A stretch of 64,000 nt of DNA from Candidula unifasciata (GCA_905116865.2 CAJHNH020002446.1:691001-755000), one strand, 5' to 3'. Positions 11,004 to 63,785 are shown, numbered from the stretch's first letter. The notes: generated by a model from the letters alone, not told the origin. Made by a program: numbers and translations.

Positions 11004-11234
11004 ATAAAGGTACCGGTATTGACCACAAAGTGTCTAAAAGACGTCGATACTCACCACAAAATGTCTATTACAAAAGCTATGAAAACAATGATGCCTTCAA
11101 GAAAGGTGGCGCCACTTCAGTCTTGCAGTCTAATAGTATGGCTGTATTAGTCCACTACTCAGGGCTTTTGTTTTCTTCTAATAAATAAATTGACAGTACT
11201 TACCACAAAGTATAAAAAATCTTCTTCTTTGAGG

Positions 11235-11510
11235 TTCATTGCTGCAGATATCACCGCCTTCATTCATCTCTCTGGTTGGCCTTCTCTTTCCAGCTGGTAA
11301 CACCGAGTGTTTGCAGGTCTGCCTTGATATTATCTCTCCGTAGTCTTCTTAGTCGACCTCGTGGTCTACGACCATTCAAGTCCCTTGTGAACAGCTTTAC
11401 CTCTCTGGCGTCTGACCTTCTCTCAATATACCCCAGCCCTTGCAGTCTGATATCTCTTATGATGCCAGTGATTAATGGTGGCTTAAACAGATTATGAATT
11501 TCCTTATTGC
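11235..11510 (-). mobile_element. LINE C-terminal ORF2 fragment
   Basis: The minus-strand translation includes GRRPRGRLRRLRRDNIK and ADLQTLGVTSWKEKANQRDE, the basic C-terminal tail typical of non-LTR retrotransposon polyproteins. The same tail occurs on the plus strand near 34650 (RDLQTLGVTNLKEKTDQRDE). It abuts the oppositely oriented RTE-like copy at 11528. Confidence 0.65.
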
Positions 11511-11527
11511 TTCTAATTTTCAAGTGT

Positions 11528-12255
11528 ATTAAAAAAAAAATGTTAGAAAGTGGAAAAATGGGTCTCAGTTTGAATAATGGGAAGACAGAAGTAATGGTGG
11601 TATCAAAGAAACGAATTATTCCTAAGTGTGTAATAAAAGTTGATGGTGATATTTTAGGACAAGTACATAAATATAAGTATCTGGACACATGGATAACATC
11701 AGATGGAAGATGCATAAATGAGATAAGAAACATAATAGGCAAAAACTGCATTTTATAAAATGAAAAACATCTTGTGCAATATATCCTTGTCATTGAGAGT
11801 TAGAAAAGGAATTCTTGCTTGCTACATACACCCAGTTTTAACATATGGCTGGAAGTCCTGGACAATCGGTAGGCAGGCCAAACAATTTCTAGAGGCCTCA
11901 GAGATGTGGTTTTACAGAAGAGTGCTTAGAATACCTTGGACAGCCAAAAAGAGCAACCAAGAGGTTTTGAAAGAGGCGGGAGCCCGAAGACAACTTATCA
12001 CAGACATCGGAGGGAGACAGTCATCATTTGTCGGCCATGTTATGAGAAGAGGGAAAATAGAACATGTCGTGACCACTAGACATATATGTGGAAGGAGAGA
12101 TAGAGGAAGACAACGAGAGAAGATGCTTGACAGTGTTGTTGCATGGCATGGAGGTGTGTCGGCACACAAACTGATACATGCTGCAGGAGATCGCAGATTA
12201 TGGAGATGCATGATCGCCAACGCCAGTCGGCAAGGCACCTGATAATGATGATGAT
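11528..12255 (+). mobile_element. RTE-like LINE, 5'-truncated copy 1 (family 1)
   Basis: This codes for the end of a reverse transcriptase and the tail after it: [67 protein letters not shown] and [13 protein letters not shown]. It ends EKMLDSVVAWHGG, LWRCMIANASRQGT, stop, then a TGATGA-type 3' end. One frameshift lies near 11757. The motif order and simple 3' end resemble the RTE/BovB clade; clade assignment is inference. The catalytic FADD box lies in the missing 5' part. Confidence 0.75.
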
Positions 12256-12489
12256 TAAAAAATTGACCTAAAAAAGGTGCCGGTACTATAAACCGTTGCA
12301 TACCGCCAGAAAAAAAAAAAAAAAAAAAAGCCCTGCATATTCCACAAAAAGGTGAATCTTTACTTTTGTTAACGGTATCCTGTTTTCATTGTACAATATT
12401 AAACCAAAAAAGGTGTATCTCACTACTTTTAGTTATGGAATGCTGTTTTTATTGTACAATATTAATGACTGTTTGCCTGGAAAATGTTG

Positions 12490-12690
12490 TGGAAGAAGAC
12501 CGCAAGGAAAATTGTGAACCGTCTGCTTTCGCCTCATTCCCAACGAGGCGCGCCGCCACGACGAAAATAGTGAGCTTTCCCCCTACCCGTACAAATGTAG
12601 GGAAAAGGGGCGGGGAAGGGGGGAGCTTTAGTCCCCAGGTTCCGGCGCCTTTGGTCCCAACCCCCAGCCACATCACATTTTCCCTAACTT
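12490..12690 (+). other. GC-rich, CpG-containing patch with a GC box
   Basis: This stands out from the AT-rich surroundings, with 'gaggcgcgccgccacgacg' and 'aaaaggggcggggaagg'. It could be a small promoter-like island or part of an unknown repeat. There is no exon evidence beside it, and it lies 6 kb upstream of the fibulin start. Confidence 0.25.
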
Positions 12691-13314
12691 AGTATAGTTT
12701 CTATAGGGCAAATTTGCATAAGGCATGGGTCAGGAATGCTACTTTGGTGTTGAGACTTTGCTTTAGTACAAAGAATAGACGACTGTTCACCTGTAATGTA
12801 TATTTGAAGCCACAGAAAGGATATCTGATCACACCAGTACGGAACTATACACATGATATGATGTGAAGTGGCTTGCCTTGTCCATAGCACGAGTAAGATA
12901 TGACTGGCTGGCAAACAGACAAGACCGTTTCGGAATATGAAATGTCCTTACTACTATTCTTAACTGGCATGCTTGGATTAAAAGAAATGGATACAGTGTA
13001 ATGTTGTTATTCAGCTCAGCATGAAATATTCTGACATTAAGCCAGGTTGACCGACTGGGTTGTGTGTTCAAGGAGTGAAAACTAATACGCTCTGAGGCCA
13101 GATTAGCCAGATTTAGTGCAGTCCTTATCGAGCTTATTAGTTGTGCTGGCAACACGTCAAATCTCTCTGCTCTATCACGCCTTGCTCGTTGCAAAAATAA
13201 TGAATTTCGCAATATGTGCTTTAATTAGTAAACGAGTTTGTCCGACATGTCACGCCATTTTACTGCACACTCAAAACGTGAGGTGATTTCATACGTTTCA
13301 AAGTAAGTAAGTAA
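12691..13314 (+). other. no gene seen
   Basis: Open frames of up to 127 codons on the minus strand have no recognisable domain and no splice support. Confidence 0.3.
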
Positions 13315-13580
13315 GAGAAGGACCATTTTCCACGCATTCAGGCGTGTTGGGCAAATAGGGCTAGACCTATACTTTATAGACCAATCGACACTGGGTGGGT
13401 GATATGGTCAACATCACATCGGCCGCTTTTACTTCCCATGACGCTATCTGGTAGCCATTTAAGGCTGGGTCGACTGCATGCAGACTGATGGCACCAAGGT
13501 AATTTTTGCAGCTACGTCAGGATCTTAACCCACCACCTTCGGGTCCGCAGACGAGTGTCTAACTGCTACACCACCCCCTT
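13315..13580 (-). mobile_element. SINE family A1
   Basis: Carries 'aggcgtg..gggcaaatagggctagacct', 'tagaccaatcgacactgggtg' and 'ggctgggtcgac', and the tRNA-like head complement ending near 'taactgctacaccac'. A GTAA/TAAG run flanks it at 13302-13316. Confidence 0.75.
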
Positions 13581-14159
13581 CATGCGTTTTACATAAAATA
13601 ATTATTAAATTGAAAAAAAAAATAATTTTAAAAAGAAAGGAAAAAAAAAAAAAAGAAGAAAGAAAGAAAGACTTTAGCAAATAGTTGAACATGTTTTTGA
13701 TTGACTCTGGGTCATGTAGTAGACATATGGGTACTTACACACTTTAGTTTAAATATTCCTTGTGAAATCTTTCTTCATTGCTTTAAAACGTTTGGGCTAT
13801 TTTCTCGGATTTGAATGCTGTTTGCTACATGGCTATGCATTTCTCCTCTGTTGATTTCTTCTTTCTTCTTCTTACATTCTTCTTTGAAGTTTACTTCCTT
13901 CACAATATGTTTGACTTATCACTTGTAAGGTGTGAATGCTGTACAATCTTTTAAAAATTAATAATTATAGAGAGTTTATGTTGAATCCATGCTTGAGTAC
14001 CTGAAGATGGGAACGGAGCGCTTATGAGAGTGTGTCGAGTGCGGTGATGTCGGTGCTTAATTTGACATTTAACATTACTGTATTTAGTTACCTAATTTTT
14101 CTTTAGTGCCAAACTAAACCGGTACTTCGTTTACTTTCTTACTTTCCAACTTTTTTTCT

Positions 14160-14400
14160 GTCTCATTGCTCTATCCGTGCCGTATTCGTGGACACTTCTT
14201 CTTTTTAAAGTCCACGCAGTGTGGCGTTGGTAGTCATGTCTATCCACAACCTTCTGTCTCGTGCACCTTTAATCAGCTCTTGATACAGATGATCCTCCAA
14301 CCTATGATGTCAAACTGTCCAGCATCTTTTCTTTCAGTCTCCCTCTGCCTCTCCTGACCTCCAACTTTCATACTGTCACAATGTACGCCCGTTTTCTCCT
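14160..14400 (-). mobile_element. RTE-like LINE family 2, 3' end fragment
   Basis: Minus-strand codons include RQRETERKDAGQFDIIGW, and the element's 3' end is 'gactaccaacgccacac' followed by 'ctttaaaaagaagaag'. It matches 7786-7975 and 48580-49230. Confidence 0.6.
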
Positions 14401-14929
14401 TCTGATCACACGGACACAATCTAGTATGAACAGTTAGTAAATATAGTTTCAAAAATGCGTAATCAAGCACTCAAAACCACAATTTTTTTTTTAACCAAAT
14501 TTCATTTCTTTTTCACAATTCTTTACATTCATTATTTCTCTGGTGCCTTTGAATCTACTCCTTTTCACAGTTCTTTGCTTCTCTAAAGCGGGCTTAGCAA
14601 TGGGGCTGCTAGCTCAATCTACGCCGTAGTTATAGTGGTACTATCACCTAATGTATATTGCATATATATAAGCTGTCTGTATCAGCTTTCTTTAAATCTG
14701 GGCCAGTGATTTCTGTGAGTTGCAGCTACAGAAGGTAAGTGCTGTTTTACACGGCTTTAGATTCATATAGTTTATTTAATGCAGTTTTTAAACATGTGAG
14801 GTTGATGATGTTTACAAAAACAGTAAAGTAGAGATATAAGGTAGGAATCTGGCAAAACGATTGTGGGGAATTCTGTGGCTTAGGCTTGTGCACGCTTATG
14901 TGACGACACACCTGATTTATACACCTTGT

Positions 14930-15110
14930 ACCAGTGTGGGTGTCTATTTGTGTGCGGGTATATGCGTCTGTGTGTGTATGTTTGTGTGTATACGTGCGTT
15001 TATGTGTGCGTGTATGGGTTTGTGTATGTGTCAGTGCATGAGTGTGTGTTTGTGTGTGGGCATGAGTGTGTTTGAGAGAGTGTGTGTGTATATGTGTGTG
15101 TGTGTGTGAC
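14930..15110 (+). repeat. imperfect (TG)n microsatellite
   Basis: TG-rich with TATG, TGCG and TTTG interruptions. It creates Cys/Val-rich and His/Thr-rich open frames on the two strands that are not genes. Confidence 0.85.
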
Positions 15111-15297
15111 GCATGCAAAGGTTGGATTAGAGTTCTGAATAATAAATGCCCTGTGAGTATAACGATTACTATGAACAAGCCTCAAAATCAGTTGTCTGCA
15201 AATTAGAAGAGAAATAGCAATATTTTGACAGCCTAGAATTATTATTCAGTTTACAAGTATCAATGCAAAATTCACGCCACACACATTTCGCTACATC

Positions 15298-15303
15298 ACA
15301 CGC

Positions 15304-15338
<35 letters not shown>

Positions 15339-15350
15339 TATACACACATA
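15298..15350 (+). repeat. (CA)n microsatellite
   Basis: CA repeats with a short CGCG interruption and a CATA end. Confidence 0.85.
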
Positions 15351-15364
15351 TGATTCAGTGAGTA

Positions 15365-15615
15365 TGAGTGACGAGGAGTGGCTGGCTAAGTGGTTACAAC
15401 GTCGGGTTCTCGTGGAGACCAAGGTTCCACCCTCAGTAGGGTGATAGATTTTTTCTGTGGGGTGCAAAATTAAACATCCTAACCTGCACAGTCCGTGGAG
15501 ACAGCATCAGCCATGCGGCCATAAAACCTCAAGCTCGTGACCGCCTGTCTACACCGGCCTAAAAAAAAAAAAGAGTTCAAACAGACTGTGATGACAGTGA
15601 TAGTTTTAGTTTGAC
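15365..15615 (+). mobile_element. SINE family E, tRNA-like head
   Basis: The head shows A-box-like TGGCTAAGTGG and B-box-like GGTTCCACCC. The body and tail match 5735-5970. It runs directly into a family B copy. Confidence 0.65.
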
Positions 15616-15775
15616 GTTTAACCCCACCAGAACCGCACAACGATCGATAAACACCCCGTAACCAATGTGCCACCATTCGGAGGAGAGTCACTCGGGTACA
15701 AGTCCCAGAAACCCCGTTCATCTGTTAGGTTATATTATGGCCCCCGACTATAGCCGACATAGGCTTTAAAATGAC
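15603..15775 (-). mobile_element. repeat family B, partial
   Basis: Family B is an approximately 210 bp element with about nine copies here. Its plus reading is 'ggatgcaatttttcgtta', 'ctggcttttgcc', 'gaacgcggtttctggga', 'atcctcatccacatggtggc' and 'gtgatgtcctggtggggt'. This copy is the complement and is diverged. There is no ORF and no tRNA-like head, and its class is unknown. Confidence 0.6.
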
Positions 15776-15805
15776 CCAAAAATTGCGTCTTATATTGGAT
15801 TGAGG

Positions 15806-15851
<46 letters not shown>
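15806..15851 (+). repeat. (TA)n microsatellite
   Basis: Pure TA dinucleotides. Confidence 0.95.
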
Positions 15852-15853
<2 letters not shown>

Positions 15854-15877
15854 GTGTGTGTGTGTAAATAAAGTAAA

Positions 15878-16136
15878 GGACCCTTTTCCACGCCTTTAGG
15901 CGAATAGGGCATATATGGCTAGACCTACATTTGATAGACCAACGGCACAAAATGGGTGATGTGGTCAGCATCAGGCTGGCCGCCTCTACTTCCCGGGACT
16001 GCATCCGGTACCCACTCAGGGCTGGTTCGACCTAGGAGCTAAGATAATTTTTTAAGAAAAGTCGGGCTCTCACAGGGAGCGAACCCACGACCTTCCGATC
16101 CGCGACGAGCGTCTAGCCGCTCCGCCACGGTGACTC
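15878..16136 (-). mobile_element. SINE family A1, full-length
   Basis: Complete from the 'aaaggacccttttccacgcc' end to the tRNA-like head complement 'gagcgaacccacgaccttcc' and 'ctagccgctccgccacgg'. It lies between two TA arrays. Confidence 0.8.
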
Positions 16137-16927
<791 letters not shown>

Positions 16928-16930
<3 letters not shown>

Positions 16931-17019
16931 ATGAGGAACTCAATGCAAAATTCCGAGAACGGATACAAGAAGATCGTTGTTCCACTGTGAGGATGATGGT
17001 CGATGAATTGGATTGGATT
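16928..17019 (+). mobile_element. mariner transposase remnant, N-terminal part
   Basis: The codons read KFRERIQEDRCSTVRMMVDELD, the helix-turn-helix region of mariner transposases. It is cut on the left by the LINE tail and on the right by a family B copy. Confidence 0.65.
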
Positions 17020-17236
17020 TGATTTTTTACCCCACCAGGACATCACACAAGCGATAAACACCCGATGACACAAAGTGCCACCATGCGGATGAGGATCACC
17101 GTGGAGAGGTCCCAGAAACCGCGTTCAGACATTTGGCCATAATGATGACCTGCCTATATTGCGGCCCCTGGCAAAAGCCAGAGTGGGGCTTCAAATAACA
17201 AAAAATAACGTCCTAAGAAGGACGAAAAGAAGCCAT
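17020..17236 (-). mobile_element. repeat family B, full-length, inside mariner
   Basis: Runs from 'accccaccaggacatcacac' to 'aacgtcctaagaaggacg'. It splits the mariner transposase between the helix-turn-helix part and VDEFNFNTETICKIL at 17247. Confidence 0.75.
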
Positions 17237-17670
17237 AATTTTGCAGGTAGATGAATTTAATTTTAATACAGAGACTATTTGTAAAATTTTAGCGAAAGAT
17301 TTGGGCAAGAAAAAAGTTGCTTGCCGGTTTGTATTCAACACCTAGCAATTTTTTTTTTTTTTTTTTTGGCATGACGATGCACCAGCTCAAAGGGCAGTAG
17401 TTGTACAGGAATGTCTGGCTCAAAAACAGACGCGTGTTCTCAACCATCCACCCTATTCCCCAGATTTGTCTTCCTGTGACTATTTTCTATTCCAAAAATT
17501 AAAGTTGCCATTGAAATTATGCTTTTTTTTTTTTGGACAATATTGATGACATCCAAAGGGCCGTAAATTCGACTTTAAGGGCCATAACGAAAGAAGAATT
17601 ACAGTGGTCGTTCCAGTGTTTATTAGATCGTGCCACTCGCTGCATCAATGCACAAGAGGTTTACTTTGAA
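17237..17670 (+). mobile_element. mariner transposase remnant, rest of the gene with a large deletion
   Basis: The codons read VDEFNFNTETICKILAKDLG and KKKVACRFVF. A T-run follows, and the first part of the catalytic domain is missing. Then come HDDAPAQRAV, HPPYSPDLSSCDYFLFQKLK and DNIDDIQRAVNS, ending CINAQEVYFE and a stop. The spacing HDDAPA...SPDLSSCDYF is the second and third catalytic Asp region of DD34D mariners. The deletion makes it inactive. Confidence 0.75.
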
Positions 17671-17825
17671 TAAAATACAGGTTATATCTTATTTTAATTA
17701 TATGGAATTACTCTCATTACTTAATTGTCGGACCTTGTAGTGCCGGTTACTATCGCCATTAAAAAGCCATGCTCGAAGCTCTTTAACCGACGTACTGTTA
17801 TTACAGAGGTTATTATTATCTAGCC

Positions 17826-18030
17826 GTCCCCTTTAGGATGCATTTTTTCGTTTTTTTTTGAAGCCCTACTCTGGCTCATGCCAGGGGAAGCAATATAGCC
17901 TGGTCATAAATATGGCCTAATGGCTGAACGCGGTTTCTGGGACCTCTTCACGGTGATCCTCATCCACATGGTGGCACATTGTGTTATCGCGTGTTTATCA
18001 CTTGTGTGATGTCCTGGTGGGGTAGAAAGT
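17826..18030 (+). mobile_element. repeat family B
   Basis: Complete copy from 'cctttaggatgcatttttt' to 'gatgtcctggtggggtag', followed by a CAGT run. Confidence 0.75.
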
Positions 18031-18079
18031 CAGTCAGTCAGTACAGAGGTTATTTTAAATATCGGAATACACAATTTGG

Positions 18080-18240
18080 CCGTCATGTTTAGGATGCAAT
18101 TTTTCGTTATTTAAAACCCTACTCTGGCTCATGGCTGAACGCGGTTTCTGAAACCTCTCCACGGTGATCCTCATCCACATGGTGGCTCATTGTGTCATCG
18201 GGTGTTTATCGCTTGTGTGATGTCCTGGTGGGGCTACAAA
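18080..18240 (+). mobile_element. repeat family B with an internal deletion
   Basis: A second copy in the same direction. It lacks the stretch between 'ctctggctcatg' and 'gctgaacgcggtttctg'. Each of the two copies is preceded by 'cagaggttatt', suggesting that a short block was duplicated with the element. Confidence 0.7.
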
Positions 18241-18369
18241 AATACCCCCCCCCCCCACCGACCACCTCCAAAACTTTGTAAGTTGACTAAAGAGACCCTC
18301 TTTAACCATTTACAGAAACCATCTTTCAAATTAAATTCACAGCTCACAGTGTAGCGCCTGTCACCCGAC

Positions 18370-18396
18370 TTAATATATATGTGTGTATATATATAT

Positions 18397-18480
<84 letters not shown>
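18370..18480 (+). repeat. (TA)n and (CA)n compound microsatellite
   Basis: TATA and TGTG stretches, a short CA tract, then about 65 bp of pure TA. It ends at the start of a family C copy. Confidence 0.95.
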
Positions 18481-18482
18481 AT

Positions 18483-18770
18483 TCTTCTTCGGGTTCACCA
18501 GCTGTAAACTCTAGAGAAAAGTTCTGGTTGTTCATCCACTTCTGGACTGCAGTCCTGTTCCAGAACCTGAGTGTTGCGTGTGCATCCGTTCTATAGATCT
18601 GATCCATTTGAATGCAGACTGCTGGTTCCTTGCCTCTCAGACAGATGTACTCTCAGACAAATGGACTTTGAAGGAAGCTCCCACTTAGTTGACTCTTACG
18701 ACATGCTTTTGGGTAGAAAGTGGGTCTATTCTTGTTTTCCCTGTAACAGGGCCCCAGAACCCACACGGAG
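18483..18770 (-). mobile_element. SINE-like repeat family C, well preserved
   Basis: Shows 'ttcaccagctgtaaactc', 'ggttgttcatccacttctgg', 'ttgactcttacgacatgctt' and 'agaacccacacgga'. It lies 65 bp upstream of the first mapped fibulin exon, so it is part of the 5' intron or promoter region. Confidence 0.75.
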
Positions 18771-18848
18771 AGTATATATATATATATAATATTTGCCACT
18801 GCATGTTGAGTGACATTATTTCATTTGCTTTACAGATTTGTGTACACC

Positions 18849-59319
<40,471 letters not shown>

Positions 59320-60050
59320 CACACAACTCACTCGTAAACAGGTTAAGTGCAATCGAAAAGCAGTATGTAACTGACATAACAAATCGTAAAGAGCTGTCAA
59401 ATCTGGAACGCTTCATAGCTTACATGGAGAACTGCTTCATCAACGTGTATCCAAACCCCTTGAGGAATGCCTTATGATTGATATTGATTGTTTAATAACA
59501 GTTACGCTAAAACCAGTGTTTGTCAGTGGCGGCTCGTATTTAGGCTCTATATAACGGCAGCACCCGCTATTTCCACTCAACATTAACTGTAATTATTTAA
59601 TATAATGAGTCTCTTTTTCTCTCTTTAATACTTACTTTATAACTGTACATTAAATAATCCTTACAACGTAAATAGTCATTCCCTAATTTATAAAGGAGGA
59701 GAGGGAGAAAATCCTTGAGTGGAACCGTGCGCTTCAAAGTTCGAGTAAAGCATCGTCTGGTTGTTGGTAACATATCCACAAGTATGAGATAAAGAGCTGC
59801 ACACTATGTAGAAAGAGCACTACCGCCGATCCTGTTGTGCAGATGTAGTGATTTTATTGGTTTCAACTGAAATACGAATAGTTTCTTGGCCATGAAACAG
59901 ACGCAATGTTTTGGAAGAAACTTTTCTCATTTCAGTTGAATTTATTCAGTTTTGTGCTTTATTTTATTGGTTTGTTTATTATTTTTTTGTTTGTTTTTGT
60001 TTTGTTTAGTGTGTGTGTGTTTAAAAACCGTGTACCACATTCTTGAATAT

Positions 60051-60056
60051 AATAAA
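60051..60056 (+). terminator. likely polyadenylation signal of the fibulin-like gene
   Basis: AATAAA, 732 nt after the stop, followed within 30-40 nt by 'tgtctccag'. It is the clearest such hexamer downstream of the stop before the next repeats, giving a 3' UTR of about 750 nt. Confidence 0.5.
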
Positions 60057-60454
60057 AGGTAGAACTAGATGATTATCGTGTCTCCAGCTATTCGATTTAC
60101 TTCACTTAAAAAAATGCCTTGAAAAGTATGAATTTTATACATAAATATTTGATGTATGTTTTTTTCTTTTCACAATATGAAAATAATGGCTTTAAAAAAT
60201 CCTGATGCAGCGCCTAGTCTAATTGTTGGTACGAGCCGCCACTGCAAACAATGTAGATGTCAGTAACATTGTTCTGTAACGTGTTTGCCTTGCAATGTTG
60301 TGTATCATTAACATTCCTTCAGTAGCTCGCCTGCGTCGTTCAACAGAGGAGCAAGTTCCAGATTGGTGAACGAAGAAGAGCTATGTTTGTGTACAGCCCA
60401 AGTCTTAACAAATCCTTTCTCAAGTCAGAAGGCATCTGGGTATGTCTATCTGTC

Positions 60455-60665
60455 TATCTATTTTACCCCACCAGGACATTACACAAGCGATAAACACGCG
60501 ATGACACAAAGTGCCACCATGTGGATGAGGATCAGCCGTGGAGAAGTCCCAGAAACCGCGTTCAGCCATTAGACCATATTTATGACCAGGCTATATTGCG
60601 GCCGCTGGCAAGAGCCAGAGCAGAGCTTCAAATAACGAAAACTTACATCCTACAAAGGGATGACA
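60455..60665 (-). mobile_element. repeat family B, full-length
   Basis: 'accccaccaggacattacac' to 'acatcctacaaagggatgac'. Very close to 17020-17236. Confidence 0.78.
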
Positions 60666-61094
60666 AGATGATGTTCTGGGTATGATGATGGTCTCATTTA
60701 AATAGATCAATGGATAAGTTAGGTCATGTCATTATTATCAAACCGAGCGCCTTTACTGCTCAGAAAGTTTCCTGGTAACCATTTTATGAGACCATGTACT
60801 TTTGTTACACATCTACGCCTCTATGGGATTTAAACCATCGATCACCATGCAATCTTTTTGCCATACCGCTCCCCACCCACGTGTATATAGTGTACACATT
60901 CATGGTTATAATAAAAGTTAGTTTTTTTTCCTTTAATCCAACTGACAATTGCATGAAGTTTACAATCATTTTATTTGATAGATAGTCATGATATGAGATT
61001 TTCGAAGATGTGCGCATGGCTTGTTACCTGGTTTATCCAAAGCCTGTCATTTCCAGTGAATCTGTTTCTATGCGCGCGCGTCATGATACACAAG

Positions 61095-61096
<2 letters not shown>

Positions 61097-61179
<83 letters not shown>

Positions 61180-61262
61180 GCACGCACACACACACGCACG
61201 CGCACACACACACACTCTCTCTCTCTCTCTTTCTCTCTCTATCTTTCTATCTATCTCTCTCG
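61097..61262 (+). repeat. (CT)n-(CA)n-(CT)n compound microsatellite
   Basis: About 70 bp of CT, then CA/CGCA, then CT again. Ser/Leu and Arg/Glu frames are artefacts. Confidence 0.95.
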
Positions 61263-61319
61263 TCGATTTCCAGATTGTCATTGCTTGAACAGCTAGACAT
61301 TTCATTGTCACACAAATAT

Positions 61320-61520
61320 AACAATTCATGATAAAGAAACTGATAATATCACGAACTTCAAATATCTATGCTCCTCCATAACAAAGAACATCGGATACTA
61401 TTCCATAGAAGTTAAAATGGGGATGACCAGAGCAGTGCAAAGATCAAACATTACAAGTCTATAGCTAAACACCAACAAGGAAATACAAGTCAGGGTAGAG
61501 TCCGCTAAAAGGTTTCTGTT
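61320..61520 (+). mobile_element. LINE reverse transcriptase remnant
   Basis: Codons TDNITNFKYLCSSITKNIGY then EVKMGMTRAVQRSNITSL, matching the YLGS-I-K...E-K-RI--A region of LINE RTs. A stop follows. Confidence 0.55.
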
Positions 61521-61919
61521 CGATTTTGCATTGCATTTTTTTTCCCCTTAAATTGACTAATTATTTCTTTGCGAATATTTCTTTAAAAAGCGTCACAGTG
61601 CAGAGCAAGCGATAAGAATCGACAGAGAAATAATGATTTGGGGGGGGGGGGGGGGGGGGGGTTATAAAAGAAATCATGTTTAAACATTTAAAATTGTGTT
61701 CATATCTTGCATCGTGTTATACATTTCAATTTGGCGACATAAACAATCTCAGCTTCCCTGTAAAATAGAATCTCCAGAAGCAGAAGCACTAAAAGAATGG
61801 GTGTCAGAGCTAAATCTCTTCTAGATTTACATAACTGGGATTACTAAATGTTGTCTACAGCAAGAGTCTACATGTAGGTGACACAGCCTTTGGACTGCCA
61901 TAGAAAACACAATCAGCAG

Positions 61920-62310
61920 CAGGGCTGCGTGGTCTCGAGGCATGGCGTCCGCCTAGAGTACTGGAGGTTCCGGGTTCGAGGCCCGTTGAAGCTTGGGATT
62001 TTTTCACATGGACTTCTAGTATTTTCCCCTGGTCTCTGGATAGTAAGATCCGACGCTGGTGTGTATTGATCCGCACGTAAAACATCCCTTGGCAGTTGGA
62101 AATCTAAAAGAGTAGCCTAACGGCAAAATTTGGAGTTAAAAATCTACTCAAAGTAGTTCATGATCTTCGCTGGTGCTACGGAGCTCGTGCACTGCACTGA
62201 AATTCTTCGGACTTAGACGAATTAGAAGTAGAACGGAGCACTTATGGATTACTACCCTTGTGCCAAGATGTTGATCTGATCCGTTGTTTAAACTAATCTT
62301 AAACTTAATC
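61920..62310 (+). mobile_element. SINE family F, full-length
   Basis: Best copy for the head: 'gctgcgtggtctcgaggcat', 'ggaggttccgggttcgaggc' (B box GGTTCGAGGCC), 'tggatagtaagatccgacgc', and an end 'atccgttgtttaaactaatc'. Confidence 0.8.
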
Positions 62311-63281
62311 AGCAGCGTCCTATTTGCTTCAAAATTCATTGGAGAAAGTAGGAAACTGGACAGAATTAGTGTCTAAACTAGACAGGACAAGTAACAACAA
62401 TCTGTCCTCTCTTACCCACAACGAAAAAGTAGCAGTAATATTAGAAAAGCAATCAATACGTCAGATGGACTCAAATTTCAGGGCGTTTTCTCAGACAAAG
62501 GACTCGCACGGAAGCCATACTCGGAAAACAGATGGAATCGAAAGCCGTAATCGCTGTAATTCTGTGAAGTCGATATGAAAACACGAAGTTAAATATGCCA
62601 TGAAGCAGTCATGTCCAATATGGATAACACCTCAATATCCTGGGCTAAAGCAACTAAAATCAACTTGAGAAAGCTAGACACGGTTTAACATATAGACTCC
62701 AGAATAATACCCAAGGTAATGCAAATCACCTATACAAAAGGATACGAGAAAACTGCTGATTCGTAACCCCTCAGACCTCTTAGAACGTACACAGCCATTG
62801 CTCCGTTTGAAAAGATTCTGCATCATAAATTTCAATGTGAAAAAAAAATTATAATTTTAAGAAAAAGTCAAATTATGTTGCAAGAGAAACCTTCACTCAA
62901 CGCGCAAGAATAATGCAAACAAATAACTGACACAATGACATGTGAAACTCTCCCAGCAGAACCACGATAAGCTGTCCAGACAGTTCCTTTAAATTCTGGA
63001 GAATCCACGAACAATCACCAAACAAGAACAATATAAAGAACCCTGCCACTTCTTTTGCTCAGGAATCAATATCACTCTGATATATCGACACAGTTTTTTG
63101 TTTTTTTTTTGCCCCAGGGGTGGTTTGGCTAAGAAGGCAAGGGGGAAAAAGTGAAAGCAATCGAATCTACATTACATGTGCTAACGGCAACACAGGGACA
63201 CACACATCAGCCTGAGAAAGAACCTTATATCTTCTTCAGAGCTGAGGCTCAATAACTATTCAGTTGTGCAGACTGTTGATA
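62311..63281 (+). other. no gene seen
   Basis: AT-rich with degraded, possibly LINE-derived sequence around 62340-62760. No reliable match. Confidence 0.3.
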
Positions 63282-63520
63282 GTCTAGTGCATTGGTTCTT
63301 AACCTTCCTAATTCCGTGACTCTTTAATACATTTTCTCCTTTTGTGGTGATCCCCCGCCATAAGTTATTTTCGTTGCTACTTCATAAATTCAGAGAGTAT
63401 TTTTTTTCGATTATCTTAGGTGACCCCTGTGAAATGGTCGTCGAACCCCCCCCCCCCCCCCCCCGCCCCCCTTTTTCTCAATGTGCCGAGAGCCACAAGT
63501 TGAGAACCGCTGGAATAGTG
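63282..63520 (+). mobile_element. short nonautonomous hAT element, SPIN-like, with 8-bp target duplication
   Basis: The element is 63290-63512. Left end CATTGGTTCTTAACCTTCC; inverted right end CAGCGGTTCTCAACTTGTG. Flanks gtctagtg (63282) and gaatagtg (63513) match at six of eight positions. The interior reads 'ttaatacattttctcctttt', 'gtggtgatcccccgccataa', 'ttttcgttgctacttcataa' and 'ggtgacccctgtgaaatggt', which fit my memory of SPIN-type miniature hAT elements. A C-tract of about 18 bases replaces part of the right side. Confidence 0.7.
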
Positions 63521-63659
63521 GAACTAAATAATCAAATAGTCAAATTCACCGACGCGAGATCAGTCTTTCAATACATCTTATGCTCCAGACAAGACAGCAT
63601 CATCTATAAAACACGAACACAAAACATATGAGAATGCTGTCCGCAGAACAATCGAGTCG

Positions 63660-63785
63660 TTGGTCGGAAGTAAAGTCAGCCGGCATGATGCTGACCACAT
63701 CACCCACCAAGTGCTGATCGGTCTATAAAATATAGGTTAATCTCTTTATACCCAATACACCTGAAGGTAGGGTCCTTTACTTTTG
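63660..63785 (+). mobile_element. SINE family A1, 3' part
   Basis: 'ggaagtaaagtcagccggca', 'gatgctgaccacatcaccca' and 'tcggtctataaaatataggt', ending 'gggtcctttact'. Confidence 0.72.

Noticed and set aside
11260..11793. 177-codon minus-strand gene
   Set aside because: It is the fusion of a LINE C-terminal tail with antisense read-through of the neighbouring RTE-like copy.
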